From the NCBI GenBank assembly GCA_019828595.1, contig JAHQRK010000021.1, positions 1,054,001-1,118,000 of the forward strand: a stretch of 64,000 bases of DNA, given 5' to 3'. Below the pieces are notes generated by a model that searched no databases, was not told the DNA's origin, and worked only from the letters and a program-made list of their open reading frames with translations. This document shows, piece by piece, positions 11,537 through 25,059 of this stretch. Made by a program: the position numbers and the translations under genes. This stretch comes from Aphanomyces cochlioides. Taxonomy: Eukaryota > Oomycota > Saprolegniomycetes > Saprolegniales > Verrucalvaceae. Each line of letters starts with the position of its first letter. The stretch's first letter is position 1.

Positions 11537-13790
11537 ATGGACCTTCAAGCAGACATTGCAGCGAAAGAAGCGGAGATCGCAGCAATCCAGCACGAGATTG
11601 ACGTCCTCTTTTACAAGCAATCTGAGGTGGAAAGGGAATTGCAAGTCCTCCGCAAGCAGCAAGCACGCCAAGAAATAGTTCTGTCCGACTCGGAAGACGA
11701 CGAAGTCCACCCAGAGGGCAGATACTCTTCGTCACAACTCGTTGAGGTTCTGCAGTCGCAGGTAAGGCATTGACTGCAAAGAAGATAGTTAATGTGGTTT
11801 AGTTTGGTCTGGACAAGTTTCGTCCTACTCAGGAAGATGTCATTCTCTCAACACTGAACAAGAAAGACACGTTTGTAATCATGAGAAGTGGTGGTGGTAA
11901 AAGTCTCTGCTATCAACTCCCAGCAGTCTTGGAGAAAGTACGTTCATTGCGCTTTTACCAAGCTCACAATGCTACAATAGGATGATGGTTTTACAGTCGT
12001 CGTCTCTCCTCTTGTATCATTGATTCACGACCAAGTACATTCTTGATTCAATTTCATAGATGATTCTTTTCGTATAGGTCATGCACTTTTGCAATATCTA
12101 CGGCGAAAATTCTGCTTGCATGCTCACAGGCGAGACTACGAAGCAAGAAGCTTCAGCAGTGTACGCTCGAATGCTTGATGTCAATAATACGGTGCCATTA
12201 TTGCTCCTCTTCGTCACACCGGAAAAGATTTCTAACAGCAAGCTTCTTCTCTCCCGTTTCGACAAAGCTTATCAACTCAAACGTCTCCAGCGCTTTGTGA
12301 TTGACGAAGCCCATTGCTGTAGTCAATGGGGCCATGATTTTCGCCATGTACATTAGCCGTTTGGATTTGTCTTTCTGAAGTGAAGTAGGATTACCACAAG
12401 TTGGGCTTACTGAAAAGGCACTACCCTACCGTACCGGTGTTAGCCCTCACTGCTACAGCGACGCCAGCCGTTATTGATGATGTCAAGGATATTCTCGAGA
12501 TATCTTACTGTGCCTTCTTTCACACGTCGTTCCTTCGGTCCAATTTGCATTATGAACTTCGCGACAAACCTGACAAGGAAGACGATTCAATAGCAGCAAT
12601 TGTTGCTTCTGTTCAAGCTTACTCTGCCTTGTCATCAGGAATTATCTATTGCCTTACTCGAAAAGAAACCGAGACTTTAGCCCTGGCCCTGCAAAACGCC
12701 GGAGTTGCTGCTGGATATTATCACGCTTGGTCCCCAGACCGGCAGCAAGTTCATACTTCGTGGGTCAATGGCGATATCCAAGTCATGGTTGCCACGATTG
12801 CATTTGGACTCGGGATCAATAAACCGGACGTCCGTTTCGTCATTCATGCCACAATGTCCAAATCTCTTGACGGCTATTATCAAGAGTCAGGCCGTGCTGG
12901 TCGAGATGGAGCACCAGCCCATTGCATTCTCTTCTTTCGTCCATCCGACGTTCCAAAAGTTGCTGCCCTTGTTCACTCGGAGCGTGATGGTCTCCGAAAC
13001 TTCACATCTATGGTTGCGTATTGCTTGTTGCCCCCAGGTCACTGCCGAAAGCAGAACATGGCTTCGTACTTTGCCGAAATGATGGCAAATCCGTGCTTTG
13101 ATCATTGTGATGGCTGTGACTCTTGGCCTGAAGATGAGAAGAGTGTTGCAGCTACACAGAAGTGCCTTCGAGTCCTCCAGTGGCTCCGCAAGTCCAAGTA
13201 TTCAGACACAGGTTATCCATTGTTTCTGATAGTATCATAGAGACAAGCGGTGGACCTTCAAGCAACTGGTTGATGAAGCCATGGCAAAAAGAAATGGCTG
13301 GGCATCCTCATTATCTCTGATTTCGACCTGCCGGCGAACGGTGGAACGCTGGATATTGGAGTTGACACTACAGTGTGTAAATCCACCCACATCTGTCGAA
13401 TAAACTCCACGTAGACACATTCTGCAATGGGAATTTGCAATCACACCTTACGCGACATATGCATATATTGTTCCCGACTACGGCGCGCCCAAGCTTGAGC
13501 GCGGTGAAGGAGCACCACCAGAGATTGTTTGCTGGACTGACGACCAGGGGCTTCTGACGCAACGTTATCGAACGATACTATTGAGACAAGCGTTGTCGAA
13601 TGAAATGGGGAAAACCCCAAGCCAGATTTGGCGACTCCACAAAATGCAAAAGCTATTGCTGCAATGCAAGGAACCATGGGTCGCGAAAGATGTGTATGAA
13701 ACTCTAGGGGAGGAAACACCAGACGAAATTGTCAATCGACTCGTGAACAAACCGACAAAGAAGCGAAAAGCAGTTGTAGATTTGACCTGA
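11537..13790 (+). CDS. RecQ-family ATP-dependent DNA helicase (RECQ1-like)
   Basis: A 3'-5' DNA helicase acting in genome maintenance in the nucleus. Exons: 11537-11761, 11803-11937, 11981-12034, 12078-12347, 12389-13211, 13243-13372, 13415-13790. The sum is 2013 nt, or 670 residues, with introns of 31-43 nt. Residues 1-47 form a coiled coil ([20 protein letters not shown]), as at the start of human RECQ1, which has 649 residues. Motifs in order: motif 0 [10 protein letters not shown], Walker [13 protein letters not shown] (R where most RecQs have P-T), [36 protein letters not shown] and [11 protein letters not shown] zinc-binding Cys set follows (CFDHCDGC). The C-terminus is a winged-helix-like part and a basic tail (KKRKAVVD). 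The donor after DTL-like position 13211 needs the second AG of ATAGAG as acceptor. No frame lesion. Family is certain; RECQ1 subtype rests on length and coiled coil. Confidence 0.93.
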
Positions 13791-16303
13791 AGGCTTCACC
13801 TGCCCCAGGCGAAAAATGTAGACTCTATGTATACTTTATTCAAGTACTGGAGGACACTATTTTCTAAATATTTCTAATGAGCTGAAGTGACAGTGGATAA
13901 CTCAAAATGAGCATCTACCGATACTCAAGGTATCTTCAAGTGCATTGTACATCTCATTTCGAGGTTAGGGCGTCTAAAGGAGAGTCATGGTAGTAGGAGT
14001 GGGCGACCTGTAAGCATGGGCTGGCTAGTTAATCAGTGCGATTCAATTTGCCAGCAAAATCCTCCTCGAGCAAAGAACCGACGCAACCATCCATTTGTTG
14101 CACCTTGAATAAGTGTGCAATTACCATTGATTTTGTGTCCATAGATGCAAGCATTTTCAATGAGTGAATATCTCTGACAAGGAGAAAATGCTTTGCGCAT
14201 TGATTTGATAGCAATCAAGACAAGTCTGAGGAGAGTCAATCAAACAGAAAAACACGTCGAAAGCAACCGAATTGCAAAGCTCAGTAAAACACTAGCGAAA
14301 TACATCTAATCAATTCTGTAGGCAATGTTTTGTTCATTCATCCATTAACTCGGTAGACTGATTTCAAACAGCACAATAGCGACTTACTTGGAACCTGGAA
14401 AAATACTGATGATTGTTCGAGTACACAAAATTCTGTTCTACCCCTATTGGGCAAGGCACTTGCCTAGCTCAAGCACTCAATGTTGGGCTGTAAGCTCATT
14501 ATTTCCCAGTGCAAGATGAATATCACTAGCACTCATGGATCCGAAAGTGTTGGCCAGTTCACGACAGATTTAGTACGGACAGTGTTGACTACCTCATGGT
14601 ACTGATCATTTTTCATGTAGGTTGCGAAAATTGCGTCTATTCCGAGAAATTACATCCTTCAACTAAAGAGCATCGCTTGGAAACGGGGTATAAATTACTC
14701 AATTTCAAAGAGAATGCCCAAGTCGCATTGTTGAAGGGAGAGAAAAGTTTGAGGACAATGAGCAACTTCTGTGGGCAAGGTAAAATACTGCAGTTATCGC
14801 TTGTAAAATGTGACATCAATCGTAACGTTAGAGGCAATTAAGGTCGCGCAAGAGGTTCTGCAAGCTCGAACCAACTTTCAGGTTAGCTACGCCTCACATT
14901 ATCATTTTTTGTGGTTCCCATGAGCTCTTCCCATCTATTATTGTAGGGATGATCACACAAGTCGAACGCACCCAACTTCAAGTCACCTCATAAATACAGA
15001 AATATACATTTGGACTAATCCTTCGTCAACGTCGACAAGGGGACGAAACTGATTCAAAAGTCAATGTTGATCCTTCATATTTTACAGTTGGGCCTCGACA
15101 TCAATCCTTTTTAACTTAAACCCAGAGTGAAATGATTCCGGCCAAAATATGCTTGGAGCCCTCACTAAGATTGAAATCGATGTGTATCGCAGTCTTTTTC
15201 CCATGTTGAAGCCTTTTTGTCTATCTGAATCATACTCGAAGCAACGTGGAGCGGCTTACGCAAGTCGCGATTAGTACGAAAAAGTTAGCATGGTTGACGC
15301 ATTGTTTACTCGCACATTGGCTCATGCCCTTGAGCTGGTATTCCACAACGGTAGAAACAAAGCCCTGTGACGAATAAACCCCACCGTAATAACCACATCT
15401 GGATCTCCTCAAAATCTGATCTACGTATCAATTTCTGGAGGAGCTCATCCACAACGAAATAGGCTGGCACCATACGACGATCTATTCTCCCATCGAAAAT
15501 CCAATGTACTCAAGTAAACTGAACACTTGCGTAGTCGACTCTTCAGCGTCACTTCCGTGCAGTAATTTCTGTCGTCAGTGTATCATGTCTTAACCCCTAG
15601 CTTCCAAAGAAGTTACTTCTGTGCGATTCTTTACGATGTATGTATGCCGAAAGAGTGCACCATTTCGCTGTTCCATTGATAAACATGCCCTTAAAGACGC
15701 AGCCGAAGTGGTTGTGACGACAGATTAGTGCTCCACCGGTATTGTGAAGGCGGATACTGTAGAATATTGTGCGATCCATCCTATTGTCTATGGAAAAATC
15801 CAGTTTTTAAATGTCTTTCGCGACAAAACGATCCCACCTCAGTGGTACTGTCGACAGTACTCGCCTTTCAATGTCATGCATCGTTGAGGTCTTGATGCCA
15901 TGGACAATGAAAATCCATTATGACTTTGACTGCGTGAAATTACACTACTCTCAAGGCAACATTGCCTTGAGACGAGTGTAATTTCACGACATGGACATAC
16001 ATGGTAGGAGTACTCACTGTTCGTTCAACTCGACGTATGATTTTTCTGTTTGATTGGCTGAAGAACTGTTTTTCTGGCCACCAATGGAATCGAAAATGGC
16101 AGGACCACCACGGGCAGTCATATTTATTTTAAGGGGGGATAGTCAACTTGCGGGGGAACTGCTCGTACTTGTACTACTCAGCGAGAAATTGGAAAATTAT
16201 TGGAATGAACAAACTGGGATACTGAATCACCCTTATACGACTTGTTCCTCTCAATATCTTACGACAAGGACGCCATTCGTAGAATTCGCCGGCCATACCC
16301 ATC
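13791..16303. other. 2.5 kb with no recognisable gene
   Basis: Scattered short open stretches. The only structure noted is the long hairpin at 15934-15987. The last part is upstream sequence of the next Cys/His-repeat gene. Confidence 0.35.
15934..15987. repeat. 54-bp near-perfect hairpin
   Basis: Arms of 26 bases (GTGAAATTACACTACTCTCA onward) around a 2-base centre, with two mismatched positions. It lies in non-coding DNA about 320 bp upstream of the 16.3-kb gene. It could be a tiny fold-back element or a regulatory hairpin; the sequence alone does not decide. Confidence 0.7.
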
Positions 16304-16963
16304 ATGAAGGGTCTGTGGGAAGACACCGAGATCGTCGATCTCCTCTCGACTGTCTTCCGCAATGAATTTCAACAAGGGGCGGCAACTGCAGCCAACTGTG
16401 AACAAGTGGCAACATCGGCCTCAACAGAGGAACGCACTGAGGTACCTTCGAAACGCCGTTGTCAAGTCGACGGATGCAGCAACGTGCCTGTCAGTAAAGG
16501 CCGCTGCATTCGGCATGGGGTAATGTTTTGATCCGTTTCAGTTCTTGCCTCACAGTAAATGCAGGGTGGTGGCCGGTGTATTGTTGAGGGCTGCGACACG
16601 AGCTCAAAACGAGACGGACTGTGCTGGAAACACGGTACATTATGCTCTTTATGTCACTCAACCGCAAAATAGGAGGCTCAAGGATGTGCCAACACGATGG
16701 CTGTCCAAACTTGACGAAATCCCGAGGACGATGTTGGACGCATGGCGGAGGCAAGCCATGTGGAATGATAGGTTGCGAAAGAACAGCTCTTCGAGGAGGC
16801 CGTTGCTGGGCACACGGCGGTGGTATGTGAATGCAATTCACATGAATGTTCATTAAAGTAATCAATAGGCAAGAGATGCGCAATTCAAGGGTGCCAGAGA
16901 CCAGCCTTCCAACGGAATGAGAATTTATGCGATCAACACTGGAAGAGCAAGGGGAAATCATAA
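16304..16963 (+). CDS. Cys/His-repeat ('WRKY19-like') protein, copy C
   Basis: Exons 16304-16519, 16565-16634, 16673-16822, 16869-16963; 176 residues. Exons 1-3 have exactly the lengths of copy B (216, 70, 150 nt), with the same intron phases. N-terminus: MKGLWEDTEIVDLLSTVF, then a basic PSKRRC ahead of module 1. Modules: CQVDGC, CIVEGC, CQHDGC, CGMIGC (all x9-C-x2-H) and the terminal CAIQGC with x11 and a final HW. A short basic tail follows. No lesion. The ATG at 16304 aligns with the start in copy B, which supports it. Function unknown; see copy B for the family. Confidence 0.85.
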
Positions 16964-19900
16964 ATAGGATTAACGACAATTTTATAACCAAGCAGCTTTA
17001 ATAGCGGACATTTACCAGCCGAGCAAGACACATGTACACCTGCGGACTATCAGCTGGACACGAGGGCACCACGAAAGAGCTCTTGACCAACAACAATCGC
17101 GAATTTACTTCGACCTAGTCACCCATTGTATGAGCAATATCCTTTGCATTTTTATACCCCGTGTAACACGAAGACAAGTCCTTCGTTCATTGTCGGCGAG
17201 ATTTTTCTATGGGCCTCAAAGTGCGAAGCTTGAAAAGGATTATACCGAGGAGAATTATGTATGAGGGCTATACGCAGGGAGTTAACGTGCTCTTTGCTGA
17301 GTTGATAGGCTAACATGATTTTTTTGTCGCGAGGTGATCTATCAAATATCTTCCCCTCTTCCCTCATGGCTCTGAGCGGTTGATTGATGTTATACTTTTA
17401 GATCGCTGATGCCTTGGCATATTTATTTGATCTTCAGGTCAGCAACGTACAATTCATGTTGTGCTTGGGATTAACAAGGTTGGGGAACTATTTGACTGTT
17501 CAACGCAAAACACTTCAAAAATAGGGCGATATGGACAAGCGCATCGGATGAACGACTCGTAACAGGAAAACTTGGCATTTCTGCTGCAGTATTGCTTTGT
17601 TGGGTCAAGGAGGACATTGCTCCACGTTGCTGAGTGGCCCAGAGAAACACAGTGGTCGATCTTGAAATCAGAAAAGTTTCTTGTGATACCAGTAGAAACT
17701 GAAACCATTCTTTTGGTGATTTCGAATTTTCTCCATTGCCATATTGTGCTGGTGTCATAATCCAATTCCATATATCTCCAACTTCATTGCAAGTTTGTTT
17801 GGTTGTGGCCAATATCTTTTATCGGAATTTCTTAGTCCACAAACAAACCGTCTTTGGCTGAGAGCCAAGTCCTTCGGCAGGTTGAATATTTTGCTTGACC
17901 ACTCCGCGTTGGTTTTAGAGTATGTCACTTTTGTTTGGGGCCATTAAACGACCACGAATCATTGCCTCACTCCATATTGTAGCAGAGTTCATCGGAAATT
18001 TGGATTGGAGGTAAGATAGTCTTTATGGGAAGATCGCTTTTAGGATCTTGAAACGACACATAATTTGTGAGGGCTTTTCTCATTCCATTTCAGCTTGGAC
18101 AACATCAGTCATGGATCTTCCAAATTTCCAACCAAAAATATATGGAAACAATACTTCCTGGGGCTTCTTACCGCCTGCAGAACTATTGATCTGGTTCATT
18201 AATTTCAAGCAAGTGATGCAGCAACAACCGATTGGCTTGAAGTCGACGCCTTGATTTGAGTTGATCAAGTATAGTGATATCAACGCTATGTGGACTAGAC
18301 ACACTCAATTAACGCAAGTATTTTGTGGGCGACTTACTGTGTCTAGCTTCGGAAAAACACTCATGACATAATTCAATCGTGTTTCCATTCTTCTTGTCGC
18401 TCTCCTTGCTTGATGACGAGTGCCGGAAATATTGCTCACAAACCAAAAACCAAGAGCCGAATCTTCAATTTCACAATGGACATTGTTGTTGAATATCGAC
18501 GTAAATTTCGACCCAACAGATCAGATTCCTATCATGTTGTTACCATTTAAGGGAACGAATAATTCACCTCAAGCTCCCCTTCGTCGGCCTCTTGAAAATG
18601 AGATTTAATCGTACACGTATACTTCGAGTGATCCTTTGTTTCACAAGAACATACCAGAATTCGCAAGAACCAGGGCTTGATCTTTGACCGTTGGCCGTTT
18701 AAACCTGACAATTGTTATGAGCTCGGTCACACTGTAGCCAGGCCGCAAACATGGTCGAGAATCATTTCAGCCCACTAAAAAAATTTCAGGGGGAAGCCAA
18801 TTCTCAAAAAACGATATCCACATTTTCACGTTCTGTGCACGCGTTCGTGGCTTCACTGAACACAGCGATTCTACTCACCTTATATTGTTCTTTGCATAAA
18901 ATATGTGGCTCTTCAATCCAGAATAAGGTCCTCAAAAAGAGCGACGAGAGATGACCAGATTTGATCTTGTTTCATCGGTACAGAGCAGCGATTTCAGGTC
19001 CTGTTGCCTGAGCAAACGGATTTATAGCCGCAAGCCACACTCACTGAATGGTCAATTTGATCGGTGTTGGTTGCCTTTTCCGCGAGAAAATTGGGCATCA
19101 AGGGGTATACTGTTTGACACCATCCAAGGATGCGGGGATTCGACTGACTCTAAATATCGGTGCATTCTAATCATCAAATTGCACATTGGATCTATCTCCA
19201 CTCGCGGTGGGGCGATTTCAGACTTGCATTCTTGCTCATCAATAGCACGGGTCAAAGGTCAAAGCAATGTCGATTGTATAGGGTACTGGCAACAAATTTC
19301 AAATTCGCGGGTGCAGGAAATTCAAAGAGACTTTTCTCGATAAAAAAAGTGAGCGCAATGTGGAGCACAAGCACGAAGACTCAAAAGGCTGAGTCAAGAA
19401 GGGTGGTGAGCAGTACCAATAGCCCCCCATTAAAGGTTGAATCGCCCCTGATATTTTGGGGCAGCTTTGAGAGGATGACCATGTCGGTTTCGTTTGACCC
19501 GAACTTGAAGATATGTCAGCCGTCCAGGGGTCCGTCATTGATTGAGGTATGAGCTCGCTCCATTGACAAGACAACTAGCATAGCTGTTCAGAAAGTGCGG
19601 CAGACCTCGAACCACAATGCAAGTTTGACTGAAGAGGACGTTACAAGGTATTGGCGCATGCATATATTGGGCTGGAGCGATGATAATCTTGCTGAGCAGA
19701 CGCGATGGACGGCTTGGGGACAATTCAATTCCTTTGCTCTCCAAACATAACGGTTACTGAACGCCATAAATAGTGATATCACTGAACATACGGCTTGGAT
19801 TTTGAATGGTCTAAATCATGTACCCAGAAATAAGGTACGCCAATCAGATAGCACAATGTTAAAACTCTTTAAGACGACAACGACGATGCCCGTCAGGATG

Positions 19901-21216
19901 AATTCGGAGATCTTCACGGAGCCCTTCTCGATGTTTCCATCAGGACCGCATCCACTTCGCCAATTTGAATCCAAATCACCTCAAATGGCGAGAGGCCATT
20001 CGGTGTTATTTGTATAAAATTGACTCATAGGACAAAATTGAGACAAAACAATTGGACCATTCATTTTTTGGCTGCTTCCACGCTCCCACATGATGACGGT
20101 GCATGGTCAACGGAAGAACCGGCAAAAGATCAGCGACTCACGCCGCCAGGTATCGCTCTGACCGCTACGAATCGAAACCTCCCGCGTATAGCTTGCACGA
20201 TGAGCCGCTCGTTTATGGCGAACAGGTGTTGGCCATCCAAGACGACGGCAGATGACGCTAGCGATAACCAAGGCGATGTCCTTCTTCTGTTGAGGACCTT
20301 CCATAGACGCTGCCATGAAAATCAAGGTGCTTCCGAAGGAGCTACATACCCTCTTATTCCCTCGACATGACGGTCACGAACAGCTTTCACCACGAGGCTC
20401 CACGCAACAACCGACGCAGCCGCAAATCGGTGGGCATGTAGCCATAACCGACGATTTAAAGATGTGCGGCGGCAAGTTCGTCAGGAGAATAGAAGTCCAA
20501 GTACCTCGCCTCTTTATCATTACGATCGTGATTTTGACGATGTCTGTCCGCGATTGCTACAGAAGTCTATGACAACGATTTTTGGGCAACAATCACGGTC
20601 AGCAAGTACCTCGCCTCTTTATCATTACGATCGTGATTTTGACGATGTCTGTCCGCGATTGCTACAGAAGTCTATGACAACGATTTTTGGGCAACAATCA
20701 CGGTCAGTTCCCTGAAATTTCATGCAATCCCTCTTCAGCTAGCTTGTGGCAGTCCATCGTTGATACCAGTTAACAATTGGAATTATTGTTGCCTTTAATG
20801 GAATCGTTTTCAGTTCGGCCTTGCGCCATCCTTGCTTGATCTACTTTGGATTCTTGACTCAAGGGAGGAATAGCAATACATGAGACATGGCTGTACCCCC
20901 ATAGGGTCCCTGAACTTCGCGACGATTCTGCTCAAAATCCAAGCCCTTTGCCAGTCACCTGGCGCATCGACTAGGCTGGTATTTGTCTGCAAACCCGACT
21001 TTCTCCACCATTTCACGATTACTCCACCGATTCACTTTCTCCAAATGGTACCTAGCAAGTAATCCACCTCCACCATCTGCTATGAATCACGCTGATCTCA
21101 CCTCAAATGTCGTTGTCAAATTTGCGTACAATTCAGTGCGTTCTGGGTATGCACCGATTGAAATACGCTTTTAAACAAAGCTAATGTAGGCTGTTTAGCC
21201 CCTTGTTACGTCTGAA
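16964..21216. other. 4.2 kb with no identified gene; decayed coding stretch on minus
   Basis: Minus-strand DNA between about 18.3 and 17.45 kb has coding-like stretches in shifting frames (WNWIMTPAQYGNGE near 17.75 kb, FPYIFGWKFGRSM near 18.1 kb) broken by stops. I do not recognise the protein; it may be a decayed gene or a many-exon gene. Plus-strand 20.0-20.7 kb holds an in-frame tandem duplication, listed separately. The rest shows nothing. Confidence 0.3.
20498..20707. repeat. Exact 105-bp tandem duplication
   Basis: Two copies (20498-20602 and 20603-20707) with no difference seen. 105 is 35 codons, so the open plus-strand frame across it (from about 20464) keeps reading and repeats a 35-residue unit (SPLYHYDRDFDDVCPR core). 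Identity of the copies means the event is recent, or an assembly artefact. Confidence 0.9.
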
Positions 21217-22009
21217 ATGGTGCCCTGCCTTGTGGCAAAACTGGCGGCACGCCATCCTCCAAATTGTGGCACAATACCGACATTGAATGCCCTCTCACAA
21301 GACGAGGAGGTCATGGATCTCCTCGCCACCGTGTTCCCCAACGAGTTCCTCCAGGGTGCGTCTACAGCGACAGAAGTCGCCCCAGCCACCGCCACACCGA
21401 CTATCGGAAGCACAGTCGCGTCGTCCAAGCGGCGCTGCAACGTTGCTGGGTGTGCCAATGTCTTAGTGAGCAAAGGCCGTTGCATCCGTCATGGGGTAAT
21501 TTCAAGTCTTCAATTTATCACCAAGATGTCTTAGGGGGGAGGTCGGTGCAGAATAGAAGGATGCGATACAAGCTCGAAACGAGGTGGTCTCTGCTGGAAA
21601 CACGGTTCAAACAGCGATTCTAATCGTGTCTAACTGAAAATGCAGGTGGTTCTCAAGCTTGCCAGCATGATGGTTGTCCAAACTTGACTAAGTCACGTGG
21701 ATTGTGCTGGTCACATGGAGGAGGCAAGCCCTGCGCAACTGAAGGATGCGATCGCCCTTGCCTTCGTGGGGGGTATTGTTGGTCTCATGGAGGAGGTGTG
21801 ATTCGTGTTCGATTTACTAAATGCTATACACATTTCCAGGTAAACGCTGCAAAGTCACAGGGTGCTTCCGACCTGCTTTTAAGCGAAATCAGAACTATTG
21901 TGATCAGCACTGGGCAGAGCATTCATCAAATAACCACACTTCTGCCTCCTACTTGCACTCTCTAGTTGTGTTCATTTTCAGTTTTACGATTCTCTCCAAA
22001 CCACGCTAA
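21217..22009 (+). CDS. Cys/His-repeat ('WRKY19-like') protein, copy D
   Basis: Exons 21217-21495, 21535-21604, 21646-21795, 21840-22009; 222 residues. Exons 2 and 3 are again 70 and 150 nt. The usual start position (Met before N-A-L) is TTG here, so the reading must begin 22 codons further up, at ATG 21217. Core: LSQDEEVMDLLATVFPNEF, ASSKRRC, then modules CNVAGC, CRIEGC, CQHDGC, CATEGC and the terminal CKVTGC with HW. The C-terminus is 34 residues longer than in its relatives and hydrophobic near the end (VVFIFSFTIL), as if the old stop was lost. A membrane anchor is conceivable but unproven. Confidence 0.8.
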
Positions 22010-24689
22010 GGCGAAACGAGCCAAAGCCACAACTTGAAAAAGCTCTAGTGACGCTCGTGTCGACATGTAATCACTTCCCACGCATGATCAAAGTTGAGCA
22101 AAGCTACTGGTATAAAAGGAGGTGAGATTTTAGAGTCTATTGATGCGATAATTGTACAATATTGACCAAGGGTAAGAAATACCCACATCCATCGTATGCA
22201 GCGTTGATGTTATACATCCTACTAAGTCATCAAACTATGCCTACCCCGCACAAACCAGCCTCGATATTTTAATGTTAGAATGCTTGATTTCATGAACGAG
22301 ACACTTGTTTCATGGACTCGAGATATCGTCGTGGAAAATAACACTTCAACGGGGAACGTTCCTTTCATCAACTCCGCAAACAAATGATTCTAAACATGTC
22401 ATCCGGTACTTGGCCCTTGATTGGCAGCAATGGCGACCACTGGCCTTGCCCTTGACAAGTTGAGTGTAAAGATTTCCTTCCGTCAAGTTCATATCGTGTT
22501 GCAATCACGAGAGTTGCTCATTTTTCATACTTACATCCTTCTAGCTTAACGACTTAATAGCATATAGCGTTTTGACACCTCATGGTCTCTTGCTTGATCA
22601 GCGTAACCTAGATTCATGGAGGGTTGAAGTTAAAGTTAACCGAATGCACGTAGAACCATGAAATGCAAATGTTGCTCGTAACTTTATCGAGATCATCGAG
22701 AGGCAAGTTCAACCGATGAACAACCATCGATTGATATTTAGATGACCCTATGCTCTTGTATAAGGCTGATTAAGGTCGAGTGTAATATATGTACTGTCTT
22801 CTTAGTTGCGAACTATGATTGCATCAGTGCTGACATCCCTCAATTACGACTTGTCTTTGTACCGTCCATAGCTGGACCGTGTGATATCAAGTCATTCTCT
22901 GAAATGTAGCCTTTTCCCTGTTTTCGAAGCGCAAGAACTGCAGTTTGAAAGTTCGCTCCGCTAAAGATTGTCATGTCAAATAGCCAACAGAGCCGCTTTA
23001 GTCAATGGCAATAGCAAAGAGCAAGGCTGCTGATCTTTTTCTTTGCTATTTTTCTGCGTCGGGTGCGGTATTTGGCAAGCAGCGATGGCGATTTCCAACA
23101 CATAAAGATGCTATTAGTTTACCAAAAAAGTATCGAATACAAGCTTGACAATTGCAATCTGCATTTTTAGTGTTTATTTGAAAATGTAGAAACAGATGCC
23201 AATTGCCTAATTCTTGACCTCGTGTGGAAAAAAGTGGCATGGAACTGTGTCTGTGCATATCTTTGTCGCAAGTTTAAAATTGCTTTTTGGCATTCGTTTT
23301 AATGACTGCAATTTTTTACTATGATGTACTTCACTGCAATGACTTCATATCGAATGCTTGTAATTTGTAATTTGTCAATATATGCTAGAAACAGTATTTA
23401 AAACATTTTCAACCATCTTCCTTATTCTACATTTACGTGGTCTCAATTGATCTGGTCAAAAGTTATCATGTACTATTAATATGTACCATTTTATTCAACC
23501 ACACTCCATACAATTTCCAATGCAAACTATTTCGTCGAAGTAAAATAACACGCACGTATGCCTGAATCCATAAATATTACGTTTCATTAGTGGGTGTCAG
23601 ATTCATAATCCGGAAAATATCGTGATATATCCGTAACATTTGCCTCATCGTAGTGCAATGAGCCTGACATTTTTCTATTTGTTCAAAATTAACAGGGGTA
23701 ATAAAAATATAAGTCACTTCAAATTTGTATGTAATAAAATATGTTGGGCGTTTATGGAAACCAAACAAGAATTCGTTGGGCTGTGAGCCTGACGATAACG
23801 TTACCCAATGGAAACATGAGAAATTCACAAAATTCGTTCTCACAACTATTGAGATTAGTCTCTGTGTCGAAGTTACTTTGTTTTAAGAGACCACCATTTT
23901 GTTTATTACTTTAAATTAAAATGAAAGGTAGTGAAACCAGTCTTTGGACTTCGTTTGACTTTGGCCGTCAAGCCAAATATGCATCCACAAGATAGAAACA
24001 TGTCACTCCGACGTGTTAAGGGTGATCATAAACTACATAAGAGTTGATACAGCTGTCATTGAGTGCATTTAATATGCTAAACTAGCAACAACTATATAAG
24101 CATATGACACAGTCATACAGAATTGAAGTTTTCCTACTGCAAAGTCGAGTATAGCATTGCTAGGAGTGAAACACTCACTGTTGTCTGGTACATCTAGAGC
24201 TTAAAGTAATTTAATTGTCTACGTTCTTTCTGTGTTGTCGATTGTGTTGTACACATGCAACATTCACTTGACGAAACATTGATCGTACTCATCAGTGACA
24301 GCTACACACACCTCCACCACCTCGCACTACACACGAAAAATACTACTCAGAGCCCTGCTGGTAGCTGCTTAGCTTTTGCAAGTGCTCCGACACTAGTGTA
24401 ATTCATTACATAACAATTAAGTTGGATGTAGGTTGGCGAACACGGTGCTCAGCCATCATATTCATGTCCAATTGTACTTGGACATGTGCATGATGAACGA
24501 ACGCAAAAAGTCAATTTTGGCCAGTCGTAACATGAAAAGCATATTATTGGACAAAACTGAAGAGTAGTGCTCCCAGCCCGATATTTTCCATTCACAAATC
24601 AGTTTCAGTTGAAATTTTAGATGTCACTTTTCGACCAATCACGGCACACTGGATCTGACACCCCATTTCAGATGTCTTTCCAGTAGAAT
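22010..24689. other. 2.7 kb with no recognisable gene
   Basis: AT-rich DNA with only short open stretches. No domain, repeat or TIR pair was recognised. It separates the gene-bearing left part from the transposon-rich middle. Confidence 0.4.
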
Positions 24690-25059
24690 TTGACTGGATC
24701 AACATACCACACGCGTCAAAAAATAAAAAATGTCCTCAACTCCTTGCCCCGTGGATGCAAGTCTATCTACGGCGCTTCAATATTGCATTTCGAGATGTTG
24801 AATTTTGTCTCGTACATCCGCAGGCTTTCGATGCGAGATCCCTGGATCGAAGAGCATGTCGAGGATTTGACCACACGGCACTTCTTTTTCATTTGAGTCC
24901 GCTACGGTCGCCACCACACCACTTCATGTAGTTCCCCTCAACTGTTATCTATTCCAACAAGACTTGTAGCGAGGTTGGCCCGCCTTTGAGTCCATCGTTG
25001 TCCCATCGAAAGCGTTTCTGGATCCCGACACGTCTTCACGTCTTGCTCCGCTTGCTTCC

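Noticed and set aside
11537..13790. Frame breaks in the RecQ gene read as a pseudogene
   Set aside because: All six breaks are explained by 31-43-nt GT-AG introns, and the helicase motifs join in order.
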